DNA of 64,000 nt from Rhodococcus qingshengii JCM 15477 (GTDB taxonomy: Bacteria > Actinomycetota > Actinomycetes > Mycobacteriales > Mycobacteriaceae). The notes below the pieces were generated by a model. The model saw only the letters and a program-made list of their open reading frames with translations. It made no database searches and was not told the DNA's origin. Within the stretch, counting starts at the first letter, position 1; each line of letters opens with the position of its first letter. The translations under genes were made by a program, and so were the position numbers. Of the stretch, positions 48,761 to 57,696 are shown one piece after another. The DNA lies in NCBI RefSeq assembly GCF_023221595.1, contig NZ_CP096563.1:1470501-1534500 (forward strand), written 5' to 3'.

Positions 48761-49763
48761 TTTCCACCAGGATCCGCTCCGCGACGGTCTGGTATCCCAG
48801 GCTCCGATTGACGGTCAGCATCGGGTGATTCTCCGCGTTCACCGTTGTGTAAATCTTTCGCACGGAGGGAAATTCAGCTGCCAACACAGACGCTTGTTGC
48901 TCCTTGACCCACTGAGCGAGACCGTGTCCGCGGTGCTGGGGAAGTACCACGGTGTCGTGCTGCGATGCGTGGGTGCTGTCATGTTCGTCCACCGTCACCA
49001 CTGTCGCTGCGGCTACTTCGCCGACGCTGTCGTCGACCGCGCAGCACACCAGGAGTACTTGAGAGCCACCCGTCATCTTCTGTTCCCACGATCTGACCTC
49101 GTCGGCTCCCCAATTACGTTCGGGCACCTGCAGTTCAGCGCCCGGCGCGTCGAGGAGTCGGTTCAATGCCTCCGAGAAGGAGTGGATCAGCTCGTCCGGG
49201 GTTCGGTTGCGCCAACTGACGATTCGATAGCCGGGGCGGGTGCTGTGTGCGGTGGGAGGGCTGAGGTGCTGAACCTGGTTGGCCAACCGAAGCAACACGC
49301 GGTGACCGTCGAACGATCGCAGGAAATGCTCGGCTGCGCTTCCGACGAGCGCCGTCACTCTGATTCTTCGCACGCCGAACCCGGCGATGTCGACTTCGAC
49401 GAGTTCGGCAAGCGCTCGTCCTACCCCTCGTCGCTGCGCGTGGGGTGTCACGTACATCCGAAACTCTGCGAGATCGGCTTCGGCCGAGTTGCGTCGTGCC
49501 TGGGCGATGCCGAGGACCTCGTCGGTGCCGGCGTCGCGTGCAATCCAACGCCGTACATCGGCCGAATTGTCCTCGGCCTCGATCATTTCCATCAGCGCAG
49601 TCGCTGTCGGCGCAGTCCCGGACAGGTGACGCTGGCCTTCGGCGAACACCTCACACCACTGATGAAGAACAGTTGCTGTCGCTCCGGACGGTACGAACTC
49701 GGCTACAACTACGCGGCTCACCCATGTGACGATACCGACCTGCCCACCCTGAGTTGGAATCAC
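48723..49763 (-). CDS. Tandem GNAT acetyltransferase
   Basis: The protein is about 346 aa from the GTG at 49763, chosen for AGGG 5 bases upstream; the frame runs to 49853, across the start of the divergent monooxygenase gene, so the start is uncertain. It has two GNAT domains: the first with the acetyl-CoA loop QRRGVGRALAELV near residue 110, and the second with HRGHGLAQWVKEQ near residue 290 and NAENHPMLTVNRSLGYQ. Tandem GNATs of this layout resemble mycothiol synthase-like or resistance-type acetyltransferases, but no MshD assignment is justified. The acceptor is unknown. Confidence 0.78.
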   Translation of the reverse strand: MIPTQGGQVGIVTWVSRVVVAEFVPSGATATVLHQWCEVFAEGQRHLSGTAPTATALMEMIEAEDNSADVRRWIARDAGTDEVLGIAQARRNSAEADLAEFRMYVTPHAQRRGVGRALAELVEVDIAGFGVRRIRVTALVGSAAEHFLRSFDGHRVLLRLANQVQHLSPPTAHSTRPGYRIVSWRNRTPDELIHSFSEALNRLLDAPGAELQVPERNWGADEVRSWEQKMTGGSQVLLVCCAVDDSVGEVAAATVVTVDEHDSTHASQHDTVVLPQHRGHGLAQWVKEQQASVLAAEFPSVRKIYTTVNAENHPMLTVNRSLGYQTVAERILVEIRRAESAQHKPR

Positions 49764-49812
49764 GCGAACCCTAACCCTGTCGGACTGCGGCGGCAGTTGC
49801 CAGCATTCAGGC

Positions 49813-51165
49813 ATGTCTGATTCTCCGCGCCAACTGAGCCTCAACGCGTTCATCCACCCCGCCGGTCATCACGAAGCGGCGTGGCGTCATCCGTGGACAA
49901 CCCCGGAACGTCTGTTCGACGTCACGTATTTCCAGGAGATCGCTCGCACTGCTGAGGCGGCGAAGTTCGACGGAATCTTCTTCGCCGACGGTCCCGCGTT
50001 GCGCAGCGACGTCGAGCACGGTCCCGCAGGGACATTGGAGCCGATCACCTTGTTGACGGCCATTGCAGTGGTGACCGAGCGAATCGGATTGATCGCGACG
50101 GCGTCGACCACGTACTACGAGCCGTACAACCTGGCTCGGCTGTTCGCCTCGCTCGACCACATCTCGAACGGACGCGCGGGGTGGAACATCGTCACCACGG
50201 GTACGGATCTGGCGGCAGCCAACTTCGGGCTGGCCAAGCACCCGGATCACGGGGACCGGTATTCGCGTGCAAGGGAATTCGTCGACGCGGTGGTGCGGTT
50301 GTGGGACAGCTGGGAGGACGACGCGATCAGTCTGGACCGGGAGAACGGAATCTACGCGGACAGAAACAAGATTCACGAGATCAACTACGTCGGGCGGCAT
50401 CTTCGGGTGCGGGGACCGTTCAACGCACCGCGAACGCCGCAGGGATACCCGGTGCTGGTGCAGGCCGGTGCGTCCAACGACGGTCGCGCGTTTGCCGGTC
50501 AGTATGCGGAGGCGATTTTCACAGCGCACCAGAGACTTTCCGATGCGCAGGCGTTCTACACCGACATCAAGTCGAGGGCTGCGCAGTTCGGGCGCAACCC
50601 CGATCATGTCAAGATTCTGCCGGGAATCAGCCCGTTCATCGGTGACACCGAGGAACAAGCCAAGGCGCTCGAGCGAGAATTCAACGAGTTGACCTCGCCG
50701 GAGTACGGGCTCGCGCAACTCGGTGCACTCACCGGGACCGATGTTCGGAATCTGGAACTGGATGCACCGGTTCCCGTCGAATTGTTCGCGGCGGCAGGTG
50801 ATGTCACCGACAACAAGCAAAGTAGATTGCAGGTGATCGCCGGCATCGTCGAGCGTGAGCGTCCGACGGTTCGGGGACTGCTTCATCGTTTGGCGGGTGC
50901 GCGCGGACACCGGGTGTTTGCCGGAACCGCCGAGCAGGTGGCTGACACGATCGAGGAATGGTTCACCAGCGGTGCTGCTGACGGCTTCAACGTCATGCCG
51001 CCGTACTACCCGGGTGGGCTCGAGATCTTCACCGAGCGTGTGGTCCCGATCCTGCAGGATCGCGGTCTTTTCCGGACTGAATACACGGGTACGACCCTTC
51101 GTGATCATTTCGGTTTGCCGAGGCCCGAGAGCCAGTTCTCGGGTAGTGCCTCTGCAGCGCAGTAG
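49813..51165 (+). CDS. LLM-class flavin-dependent monooxygenase (NtaA/SnaA/DszA/SsuD-like)
   Basis: The 450-aa protein is a bacterial-luciferase-like TIM barrel: LNAFIHPAGHHEAAWRHP, FDGIFFADGPAL, VTERIGLIATASTTYYEPYNLARLFASLDHISNGRAGWNIVTT and GYPVLVQAGASNDGRAFAGQYAEAIFT match the NtaA/DszA group that oxidises chelators, sulphur or terpenoid substrates with reduced FMN from a partner reductase. The reductase is not adjacent. The gene is divergent from the GNAT gene (starts about 50 bp apart) and 44 bp upstream of the CobW-like gene. Confidence 0.9.
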   Translation: MSDSPRQLSLNAFIHPAGHHEAAWRHPWTTPERLFDVTYFQEIARTAEAAKFDGIFFADGPALRSDVEHGPAGTLEPITLLTAIAVVTERIGLIATASTTYYEPYNLARLFASLDHISNGRAGWNIVTTGTDLAAANFGLAKHPDHGDRYSRAREFVDAVVRLWDSWEDDAISLDRENGIYADRNKIHEINYVGRHLRVRGPFNAPRTPQGYPVLVQAGASNDGRAFAGQYAEAIFTAHQRLSDAQAFYTDIKSRAAQFGRNPDHVKILPGISPFIGDTEEQAKALEREFNELTSPEYGLAQLGALTGTDVRNLELDAPVPVELFAAAGDVTDNKQSRLQVIAGIVERERPTVRGLLHRLAGARGHRVFAGTAEQVADTIEEWFTSGAADGFNVMPPYYPGGLEIFTERVVPILQDRGLFRTEYTGTTLRDHFGLPRPESQFSGSASAAQ

Positions 51166-51184
51166 GCCCGCCTGCTGTTGTCGA

Positions 51185-51205
51185 TAATGACAATGGTTAC
51201 CATTA
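51185..51205. promoter_or_regulatory. Zur-box-like inverted repeat upstream of the CobW-like gene
   Basis: TAATG-ACAATGGTTAC-CATTA resembles the actinobacterial zinc-uptake regulator site (TAATGANAATNATTNTCATTA-type, from memory). It overlaps a GATAAT -10 candidate (51183-51188) and ends 4 bp before the start codon. Confidence 0.65.
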
Positions 51206-51209
51206 AGGA

Positions 51210-52337
51210 ATGAAGCAGCTACCGGTAACCGTGCTGTCCGGATTTCTGGGCGCAGGCAAGACCACACTCCTCAACCACATTCTCGCCAATCGCGATGGCC
51301 GTAGGGTCGCCGTCATCGTCAACGACATGAGCGAGATCAACATCGACGCGGCCCTCGTCGCGGGCCAGGGTCATCTCGACCGCACGGAAGAGAAGTTGGT
51401 CGAGCTGACCAACGGATGCATCTGCTGCACGCTGCGTGAGGATCTGATCGACGCCGTCGGCGCCCTGGCCCGAGAGGGGCGATTCGATCAGTTGGTGATC
51501 GAGTCCACCGGCATCTCCGAACCGATGCCGGTGGCGGCCACCTTCGACTGGGAATTCGAGGACGGTTTCAGCCTCGGCTCGCTCGCGAAGCTCGACACCA
51601 TGGTGACCGTGGTGGACGCGTCGACCTTCCTCGGCGAGCTGGCAAAAGGCGAACGACTGGACGAGCGCAACCTCGAAGCCGGGGAGGGGGACGGACGCAG
51701 CATCTCCGATCTCCTGGTCGATCAGGTGGAGTTCGCCGACGTCATCTTGCTGAACAAAACCGACCTGGTGAGCCCGCGGGCGGCAGGAACCGTCGAGGCG
51801 ACGCTTCGTAGGCTCAACCCCACCGCTCAACTGATTCGAACAGATCACGGCAACGTCACCCTCGACCGTGTCCTCGAAACCGGTCTCTACAACCCGGAAC
51901 TTGCTGCGCAGGTACCCGGTTGGGACGAGGAACTGGCCGGTGGGCACACCCCGGAAACCGAGGAATACGGAATACGCAGCGTCACATACCGCGCCTCGCG
52001 ACCCTTTCATCCGGCGCGACTCGAGGCCGCGCTCGGTCAGTTCGCCGGACTCCTGCGGAGCAAGGGATTCTGCTGGATCGCCAGTCGGCCCGAGTTCGCC
52101 GCGATCTGGTCGCAGGCAGGCCCCAACCTCGTCATCGAACCGGCTCAACTGTGGGCGTCGGCGGCGGAGGTGCCAGGGCAGGAGATCGTGTTCATCGGAG
52201 TGAAACTGGACCCGGCGGAGCCGTCACGAATCCTCGATCCGGCTCTGCTGACCGATGACGAACTACGTGAAGGACCGCGGGCATGGACTCGCTACGAAGA
52301 CCCGCTGCCGGCGTGGGACCAGAGCCACCTGCACTGA
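51210..52337 (+). CDS. CobW/COG0523-family GTPase, probable zinc metallochaperone
   Basis: The 375-aa protein has G1 (Walker A) [13 protein letters not shown] at residues 11-23, the COG0523 metal motif [10 protein letters not shown], Walker B ESTGISEP, and NKTD in [10 protein letters not shown]-terminal CobW_C domain ([19 protein letters not shown]) ends in Asp/His residues (DQSHLH). The subgroup under a Zur box delivers zinc under zinc starvation. The ATG directly follows AAGGA with no spacer, so the mRNA may have a very short leader. No zinc uptake genes are adjacent. Confidence 0.9.
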   Translation: MKQLPVTVLSGFLGAGKTTLLNHILANRDGRRVAVIVNDMSEINIDAALVAGQGHLDRTEEKLVELTNGCICCTLREDLIDAVGALAREGRFDQLVIESTGISEPMPVAATFDWEFEDGFSLGSLAKLDTMVTVVDASTFLGELAKGERLDERNLEAGEGDGRSISDLLVDQVEFADVILLNKTDLVSPRAAGTVEATLRRLNPTAQLIRTDHGNVTLDRVLETGLYNPELAAQVPGWDEELAGGHTPETEEYGIRSVTYRASRPFHPARLEAALGQFAGLLRSKGFCWIASRPEFAAIWSQAGPNLVIEPAQLWASAAEVPGQEIVFIGVKLDPAEPSRILDPALLTDDELREGPRAWTRYEDPLPAWDQSHLH

Positions 52338-52348
52338 GCAGTCAGCTT

Positions 52349-53011
52349 CTAGTCGAGGACTTCTTCGACCTCGACGTCTTCGGCCGGTCGGGCCATCTCC
52401 TTGCGGTACTGCCAGATTCCCAGCGCAGTACCGATGACCAAGCTGACCATCATCACGATCAGCACGGCGGGCAGCAACCACGGCACGCGATCGAGGAACG
52501 AGCCACCGTAGAAACCGAGTAGCAGGAGCACGGGCGCCCAGATGATCGCGCCGATGGTGCTCGCGATGGTGTAGCGCGTGTGGTTCATCTTGGCTGCGCC
52601 CGCGACCATCGGGCACAGGGTGCGCACCCACGGAACCCAGCGAGCAATCAGGACCGCCCAGAACCCGTGTTTTTCCAACAGGATGTTCACGCGGTGCAGG
52701 TTCTTCTCGGTGAAGTACTTGCCGCCCTTACGGGCTTTGATGTGATTGCCGGTCCGGTGGCCGATGACGTACCCGACCTGGTTGCCGGCAATGGCCGCGA
52801 TCATCGCACCGACAGACAACGCCCACACGTGGCCCGCGCCGGATTCGTGGCCGGCAAGAACGATTCCGGCTGTGATCAGAAGCGAATCACCGGGGAGAAA
52901 CAACCCGAGGATGATCGCGCACTCGATGAAGACGAACGTGACGACGATGATCCAGACCAACAGAGGCCCGGCAGTCTCGAGCGGGGAGAAACTGCCGGAT
53001 GCGAGCGTCAT
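52349..53011 (-). CDS. DedA-family membrane protein
   Basis: The 220-aa protein has about five membrane segments with the DedA pattern: FIECAIILGLFLPGDSLLITAGIVL, GNQVGYVIGHRTGNHIKAR, FWAVLIARWVPWVRTLCPMVAGAAKMNHTRY. DedA proteins are flippases for undecaprenyl phosphate or phospholipids. It lies 29 bp downstream of a second DedA gene on the same strand; they are probably one operon. Confidence 0.9.
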   Translation of the reverse strand: MTLASGSFSPLETAGPLLVWIIVVTFVFIECAIILGLFLPGDSLLITAGIVLAGHESGAGHVWALSVGAMIAAIAGNQVGYVIGHRTGNHIKARKGGKYFTEKNLHRVNILLEKHGFWAVLIARWVPWVRTLCPMVAGAAKMNHTRYTIASTIGAIIWAPVLLLLGFYGGSFLDRVPWLLPAVLIVMMVSLVIGTALGIWQYRKEMARPAEDVEVEEVLD

Positions 53012-53040
53012 CGTCGTCAGTTCTTCGCCTCGTTCTGCAA

Positions 53041-53778
53041 TCAGGGGGTGGGGTCTTCGGGGACTGTCACCGTCGAATTGTCCGTAGTGGAAGTATTCGC
53101 CGTTTCACCACGTCTCGACGCCAGAATTCGTTTCCCGATTTCGAAGACGATCGGCAGAACCGACACCAGGACGATCAAGATGAAGATGTAGTCGACATTG
53201 TCGCGGATGAATTCGATCTGCCCCAGGAGGTAGCCGAGCAAAGTCACGCCGGCACCCCACAGGATGCCGCCGACGATGTTGTACGTCAGGAACAGTGAGT
53301 ACTTCATCTTCGAAGCGCCGGCGACAACCGGAGCAAAAGTACGCACGATCGGCACGAACCGAGCCAGGATAATGGTGATCGGGCCGTGCTTTTCGAAGAA
53401 GGCGTGTGACTCGTCGATGTACTTCTTCTTGAAGAACCGCGCGTCGTCCGTCTTGAACAGGGCAGTTCCGCCCTTGGCGCCGATGTAGAACCCGACTTGG
53501 TCACCCAGAATCGCGGCGATCGGAATGGTCACCAGGAGCACCCACAGCGGCGCGAACGGTTCGATCTCGGTGGACTTGGACGCCGCGATCAGCCCTGCGG
53601 TGAAGAGGAGCGAATCGCCGGGCAAGAGCGGAAACAGCAGGCCTGATTCGATGAAGACCACCAGAAGCAATCCCACCAGAACCCACGTTCCGAAGGAATT
53701 CAAGAGGTTCACGGGATCGAGGAAGCCGGGCAGCAAGGCCAGGTTCGTCACGGATTCAGTTGCTGCCTGCACATTCAC
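53041..53778 (-). CDS. DedA-family membrane protein
   Basis: The protein is about 245 aa from the GTG at 53778; the frame continues to 53886, so the start is uncertain. The same family pattern as its downstream partner is seen: FIESGLLFPLLPGDSLLFTAGLI, GDQVGFYIGAKGGTALF, HGPITIILARFVPIVRTFAPVVAGASKMKY. The tail is Thr/Asp-rich. The two proteins share layout and are tandem paralogs, possibly a two-subunit lipid flippase or two specificities. Confidence 0.88.
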   Translation of the reverse strand: MNVQAATESVTNLALLPGFLDPVNLLNSFGTWVLVGLLLVVFIESGLLFPLLPGDSLLFTAGLIAASKSTEIEPFAPLWVLLVTIPIAAILGDQVGFYIGAKGGTALFKTDDARFFKKKYIDESHAFFEKHGPITIILARFVPIVRTFAPVVAGASKMKYSLFLTYNIVGGILWGAGVTLLGYLLGQIEFIRDNVDYIFILIVLVSVLPIVFEIGKRILASRRGETANTSTTDNSTVTVPEDPTP

Positions 53779-53959
53779 GGTGGCCAGAGTACCGGCCGAA
53801 TCTGAGTGTTTCCCACCACCGCAGGTCATCGCGTCGGTGGCGGCGGGCCGAGACCGCAAAGAGACGTGACGAGTCGGACTTGCCATACTGCTAGGACCAC
53901 ACGAAGCGCTTTCACATCGCCGAGCGCTCCGAACGACACGTATATGGAGGACTCCCGCC

Positions 53960-54997
53960 GTGCCTATCGCAACTCCCGAGGTCTATGCCGAGATGCTTGG
54001 TCGGGCCAAGGAGCATTCCTTTGCCTTCCCCGCCATCAACTGTGTCGGCTCCGAATCCATCAACGCAGCCATCAAGGGCTTCGCGGACGCCGGCAGTGAC
54101 GGCATCATCCAGTTCTCGACGGGCGGCGCCGAGTTCGGTTCCGGTTTGGGCGTCAAGGACATGGTCACCGGCGCTGTTGCGCTCGCCGAGTTCGCACACG
54201 TGATCGCGGCAAAGTACGACGTCACCATCGCGCTGCACACCGATCACTGCCCGAAGGACAAGCTGGACACCTACGTGCGTCCGCTGCTCGCGATCTCGCA
54301 GGAGCGCGTCGACGCCGGTCGCAACCCGCTGTTCCAGTCGCACATGTGGGACGGCTCGGCTATCCCGATCGACGAGAACCTGGCCATCGCCAAGGAACTG
54401 CTCGCCCTCTCGAAGGCTGCACGCATCATCCTCGAGGTCGAGATCGGTGTCGTCGGCGGCGAAGAAGACGGCGTCGAAGCCGAGATCAACGACAAGCTCT
54501 ACACCTCGAGCGAAGACTTCGAGAAGACGGTCGATGCTCTGGGCATCGGCGAACAGGGCAAGTACCTCCTTGCCGCCACCTTCGGCAACGTCCACGGCGT
54601 CTACAAGCCGGGCAACGTCAAGCTCAAGCCCGAGGTTCTCGAAGAGGGCCAGAAGGTCGCCGCCGCCAAGCTCGGCCTGGCTTCCGGTTCGCAGCCCTTC
54701 GACTTCGTCTTCCACGGTGGATCGGGATCGTTGAAGTCGGAGATCGAGGACTCGCTGAACTTCGGCGTCGTCAAGATGAACGTCGACACCGACACCCAGT
54801 ACGCGTTCTCCCGTCCGATCGCCGGACACTTCTTCACCAACTACGACGGCGTCCTCAAGGTCGACGGCGAGGTCGGAAACAAGAAGGCATACGACCCGCG
54901 CAGCTACCTCAAGAAGGCCGAAGCCGGCATGACGGCTCGCGTCGTCGAGGCGTGCAACGACCTGAAGTCGGCCGGACGCTCGGTGTCGGCAGGCTGA
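53960..54997 (+). CDS. fba: Class II fructose-bisphosphate aldolase
   Basis: The protein is 345 aa from the GTG at 53960 (GGAGG 9 bases upstream). Zinc and catalytic residues are visible: TDHCPK with catalytic Asp and zinc His, EVEIGVVGGEEDGVE, GNVHGVYKPGNVKLKP with zinc His, and FVFHGGSGS with zinc His. FGVVKMNVDTDTQYAFSRP binds the phosphate. It splits fructose-1,6-bisphosphate in glycolysis and rebuilds it in gluconeogenesis. The length and motifs match the long actinobacterial type (Rv0363c). A strong terminator follows. Confidence 0.97.
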   Translation: MPIATPEVYAEMLGRAKEHSFAFPAINCVGSESINAAIKGFADAGSDGIIQFSTGGAEFGSGLGVKDMVTGAVALAEFAHVIAAKYDVTIALHTDHCPKDKLDTYVRPLLAISQERVDAGRNPLFQSHMWDGSAIPIDENLAIAKELLALSKAARIILEVEIGVVGGEEDGVEAEINDKLYTSSEDFEKTVDALGIGEQGKYLLAATFGNVHGVYKPGNVKLKPEVLEEGQKVAAAKLGLASGSQPFDFVFHGGSGSLKSEIEDSLNFGVVKMNVDTDTQYAFSRPIAGHFFTNYDGVLKVDGEVGNKKAYDPRSYLKKAEAGMTARVVEACNDLKSAGRSVSAG

Positions 54998-55025
54998 TCG
55001 GTTTCACAACTGCGCTTCACAGAAC

Positions 55026-55064
55026 AAAATGCGCGCCGGCGAAATTCTCGCCGGCGCGCATTTT
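55026..55064. terminator. Terminator between fba and the convergent membrane-protein gene
   Basis: A perfect 17-bp stem (55026-55042 with 55048-55064), whose outer ends are AAAA/TTTT, with a 5-base loop makes a symmetrical, bidirectional terminator. Confidence 0.88.
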
Positions 55065-55076
55065 CTGTTCAGGTAC

Positions 55077-55931
55077 CTACTTGCTGGGATCGCAGACCTT
55101 CCACGTGCCGTCCTGGCGCTCGAGGTCGAACGTGCGCCACGACTGCTCGCCCGTGCTCGGCAAACTCGCCTGGACCTGAGCGATCGCGGTGTCGTCGGTG
55201 ATGCGCACCGCGTCGACGGCTCCGACCTGCGGGATCGTCTTCTGAGCGACGGCATTGTCGTGGACCTGAGCGAACGCTGCGTCGGGAATGGTGCGGTAGT
55301 ACTCGCCCAACGCCCCACAGGTCGACGTTCGCAGCGTTGCCAGATCGCCGGTCTGCAGAGCGTCGACATACGTCGAGATGGCGGTCTGGACCTGAGCTTC
55401 GGGTGAGCTTTCACCGCTACCGCTGTTGGACGAGACGAATACGGCGACGCCGATCGCCGCGAGGACGGCGACGCCGGCCGCTGCTGCCGCGATGTACCAG
55501 CCCTTGCCGCTGCGCTTGGTCTTCTCCGGCGCGGCGGGCTCGATGCGAGTCGGCATCGGCTGAGCCGGCGGTGGGGTCGCTGCGACACCCACACGTTGAG
55601 GCGCGGCGCGCTGCGGTGGTTGAGGCGCGGCGCGCTGCGGTGGTGGTGGGGTCGGAGCCTGCCGGGGTGGTGGTGTCGGCTGCGTGGCTTTCGGAATCGC
55701 GACGGTGGCAGGCTCCGGCTTGGGCCGGGGTGTCGGTGCTGCTGTGGTTGCCTGAGTTGCCTTGGGGATCGCGACGGTTGGTGCGCTGGCAGTTTTGGCG
55801 TCGCCGTCCGCTTTCGAGGCCTTGTCTGTCTTCTGGATCGCCACAGTCGCAGGTTCGGTCGGGGCCGACTTCTCGGGCGCACCCTTCGGTGCTGCGCTCT
55901 TTTTCGAGTTGTCGTCTTTCGAGTCCGGCAC
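55077..55931 (-). CDS. Single-pass membrane protein with Pro-rich arm and TVAI repeats (Rv0361-like)
   Basis: The protein is 284 aa from the GTG at 55931 (AAGGG 6 bases upstream). Residues 1-150 are Lys/Pro/Ala-rich and contain three spaced copies of (P)ATVAIPKATQ/PTVAIPKATQ/PATVAIQK. One membrane helix (about 157-178, WYIAAAAAGVAVLAAIGVAVFV) leads to an external domain of about 100 residues (VQTAISTYVDALQTGDLATLRTSTCG ... SWRTFDLERQDGTWKVCD) that resembles DUF4878/NTF2-like lipoprotein domains. The position beside fba and the DUF3151 gene corresponds to Rv0361. The TVAI repeats may be Thr-phosphorylation or docking sites (inference). Confidence 0.78.
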   Translation of the reverse strand: MPDSKDDNSKKSAAPKGAPEKSAPTEPATVAIQKTDKASKADGDAKTASAPTVAIPKATQATTAAPTPRPKPEPATVAIPKATQPTPPPRQAPTPPPPQRAAPQPPQRAAPQRVGVAATPPPAQPMPTRIEPAAPEKTKRSGKGWYIAAAAAGVAVLAAIGVAVFVSSNSGSGESSPEAQVQTAISTYVDALQTGDLATLRTSTCGALGEYYRTIPDAAFAQVHDNAVAQKTIPQVGAVDAVRITDDTAIAQVQASLPSTGEQSWRTFDLERQDGTWKVCDPSK

Positions 55932-56056
55932 GGGTAACCCTTCGGTCTTATGCAGCAATGACCATGTCAGGGTAACGACCGGTATGTAGCCTGCATAACT
56001 CCGACCGTCGGCGAGGCGGTCCTGTGGCAGAAAGGCGTAGCGGGCACAATGAGCGC

Positions 56057-56473
56057 ATGACCCAATTCGGTGACCTGCTCGGACCCAAGCCCACTCTGCT
56101 TCCCGGCGACGACGACGCGGAATCGGCACTGCTCAACCACGCTGAACCGGCCCAGGTAGCGGCCGACCACCCCACTGCCTCCATTGCGTGGGCCTACCTG
56201 GCCGAGGCTGCCCTGGACAAGGGCGAAACCATCACGGCCTACGCCTACGCGCGTACCGGATACCACCGCGGACTCGACCAACTGCGTCGCAACGGTTGGA
56301 AGGGTTTCGGTCCCGTGCCCTACAGCCATGAACCGAACCGTGGTTTCCTGCGTTGCGTCGCAGTCCTGGCCAAGGCCGCGAAGACGATCGGTGAAGCCGA
56401 CGAGTACGCGCGTTGCCTCGATCTGCTCGAAGACTGCGATCCCAACGCCGCCGAAGCGCTTGGCCTCGGTTAG
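56057..56473 (+). CDS. DUF3151-family protein (Rv0360c-like)
   Basis: The protein is 138 aa from the ATG at 56057. It is soluble and helical: FGDLLGPKPTLLPGDDDAESALLN, HPTASIAWAYLAEAALDKGETITAYAYARTGYHRGLDQLRRNGWKGFGPVPYSHEPNRGFLRCVAVLAKAAKTIGE. This is the DUF3151 pattern conserved beside fba in mycobacteria, resembling a TPR-like repeat. The function is unknown. It is divergent from the Rv0361-like gene and overlaps the following membrane-protein gene by about 14 bp. Confidence 0.85.
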   Translation: MTQFGDLLGPKPTLLPGDDDAESALLNHAEPAQVAADHPTASIAWAYLAEAALDKGETITAYAYARTGYHRGLDQLRRNGWKGFGPVPYSHEPNRGFLRCVAVLAKAAKTIGEADEYARCLDLLEDCDPNAAEALGLG

Positions 56474-57605
56474 CAGTTTCCGTCCGAGCCGGGCCGGCAT
56501 CAAGGACCGGGCTCGCAAATCGGTGCGTCGGCTTCAGACGTCGGCGCTACCGATCATTCAATGTGCCTTGGCGGCCGGATTGGCGTGGTGGGTTGCCACC
56601 ACGGTGATCGGGCACCACGCGCCGTTCTTCGCGCCGATTGCCGCTGTGGTCTCGCTCGGTCTGTCGTTGGGTGCACGACTACGACGCTCGTTCGAGTTGG
56701 TTGCGGGAGTCACGGTCGGTATCGGAATCGGTGATCTGATCATCTCCGGTATCGGGAGCGGACCGTGGCAGATCAGTTTGGTTGTCGTGCTGGCGATGTC
56801 CGTCGCGGTGCTTCTCAACAGCGGGCCGATCTTCTCCATGCAGGCGGGAAACTCGGCTGTGCTGGTGGCGACGCTGATCCCGCCGGGCGGCAGCGGCGGT
56901 CCCGATCGCATGATCGATGCCCTTGTCGGTGGTCTGGTGGGTATCGCGGTGGTCGCGATCATCCCCACCCACCCGGTACGACGCGCGCGCAAGGATGCTG
57001 CATCGATCCTCGGAACAGCTTCCGAGGTACTGCAATTGGTGGCAGACGGCCTCGTCGCGAATGACCCGGACCCGATCGTCAAGGCACTGCAGAAGGCGCG
57101 CGCAACTCAGGGTGCCATCGACGGGTTGCGCAGTAACCTTCTCGGCGGTCGCGAGATCAGTCGAATCTCCCCGCTGTACTGGAACAGTCGGCCTCGCCTC
57201 GAAAGGCTCATGGCGACAGCCGATCCCATCGACAACGCGATGCGCAACATTCGAGTGCTCGCGCGTCGTTCGTTGACGTTGGTCAGGGACGACGAGATCC
57301 TCGATCCGCGTCTGGTGGCTCAGGTCGAGCGCTTGTCGAAAGCCGTCGAAGTTCTCAAGGACATGATCCTGGCGGAGCCGGGGGAGCAGCCTGATCAGGC
57401 CGAAGCAGCGCGCGTCCTGCGCTCGGTCGCGAAGGAACTGAAACCGGCGATAGTGGAGAACGCGGGCTTGTCCTCGACGGTGGTGTTCGCCCAGATTCGA
57501 TCGCTGGTCGTCGACCTGTTGCAGGTCGCGGGCATGAAGCGAATCTCGTCGATCGCCACTCTGCCGCCCACCGTGCCTCATCCCGCCTACGAGCCGGATC
57601 ACTGA
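56460..57605 (+). CDS. FUSC/aromatic acid exporter-like membrane protein
   Basis: The protein is about 381 aa; a TTG at 56460 is proposed, but no ribosome site is clear, so the start is uncertain. The N-terminal half has about six membrane segments: QCALAAGLAWWVATTVIGHHAPFFAPIAAVVSLGLSLGARLRRSFELVAGVTVGIGIGDLII fits the FUSC/ArAE exporter pattern. The C-terminal half is a cytoplasmic helical domain (LQKARATQGAIDGLRSNL, VERLSKAVEVLKDMI). These proteins export aromatic acids or similar compounds. It overlaps the DUF3151 gene. Confidence 0.78.
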   Translation: MASVSSFRPSRAGIKDRARKSVRRLQTSALPIIQCALAAGLAWWVATTVIGHHAPFFAPIAAVVSLGLSLGARLRRSFELVAGVTVGIGIGDLIISGIGSGPWQISLVVVLAMSVAVLLNSGPIFSMQAGNSAVLVATLIPPGGSGGPDRMIDALVGGLVGIAVVAIIPTHPVRRARKDAASILGTASEVLQLVADGLVANDPDPIVKALQKARATQGAIDGLRSNLLGGREISRISPLYWNSRPRLERLMATADPIDNAMRNIRVLARRSLTLVRDDEILDPRLVAQVERLSKAVEVLKDMILAEPGEQPDQAEAARVLRSVAKELKPAIVENAGLSSTVVFAQIRSLVVDLLQVAGMKRISSIATLPPTVPHPAYEPDH

Positions 57606-57638
57606 CCTCTGCCGTTTCCCGCTCACTGAGCAACTCAT

Positions 57639-57667
57639 TGTATGTATGCGAATGTATGCATATGCTC
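57639..57667. promoter_or_regulatory. AT-rich repeat region upstream of the CDF transporter gene
   Basis: Overlapping TGTATG(T)ATGC/ATGTATGCAT/ATGCATATGC repeats form short palindromes in an otherwise GC-rich context, 30 bp upstream of the ATG. It is a candidate promoter with an ArsR/SmtB-type metal-sensor operator, but no sensor gene is nearby. Confidence 0.4.
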
Positions 57668-57696
57668 TGAGAAGGACTTGGGAGGGAACAGGACAA

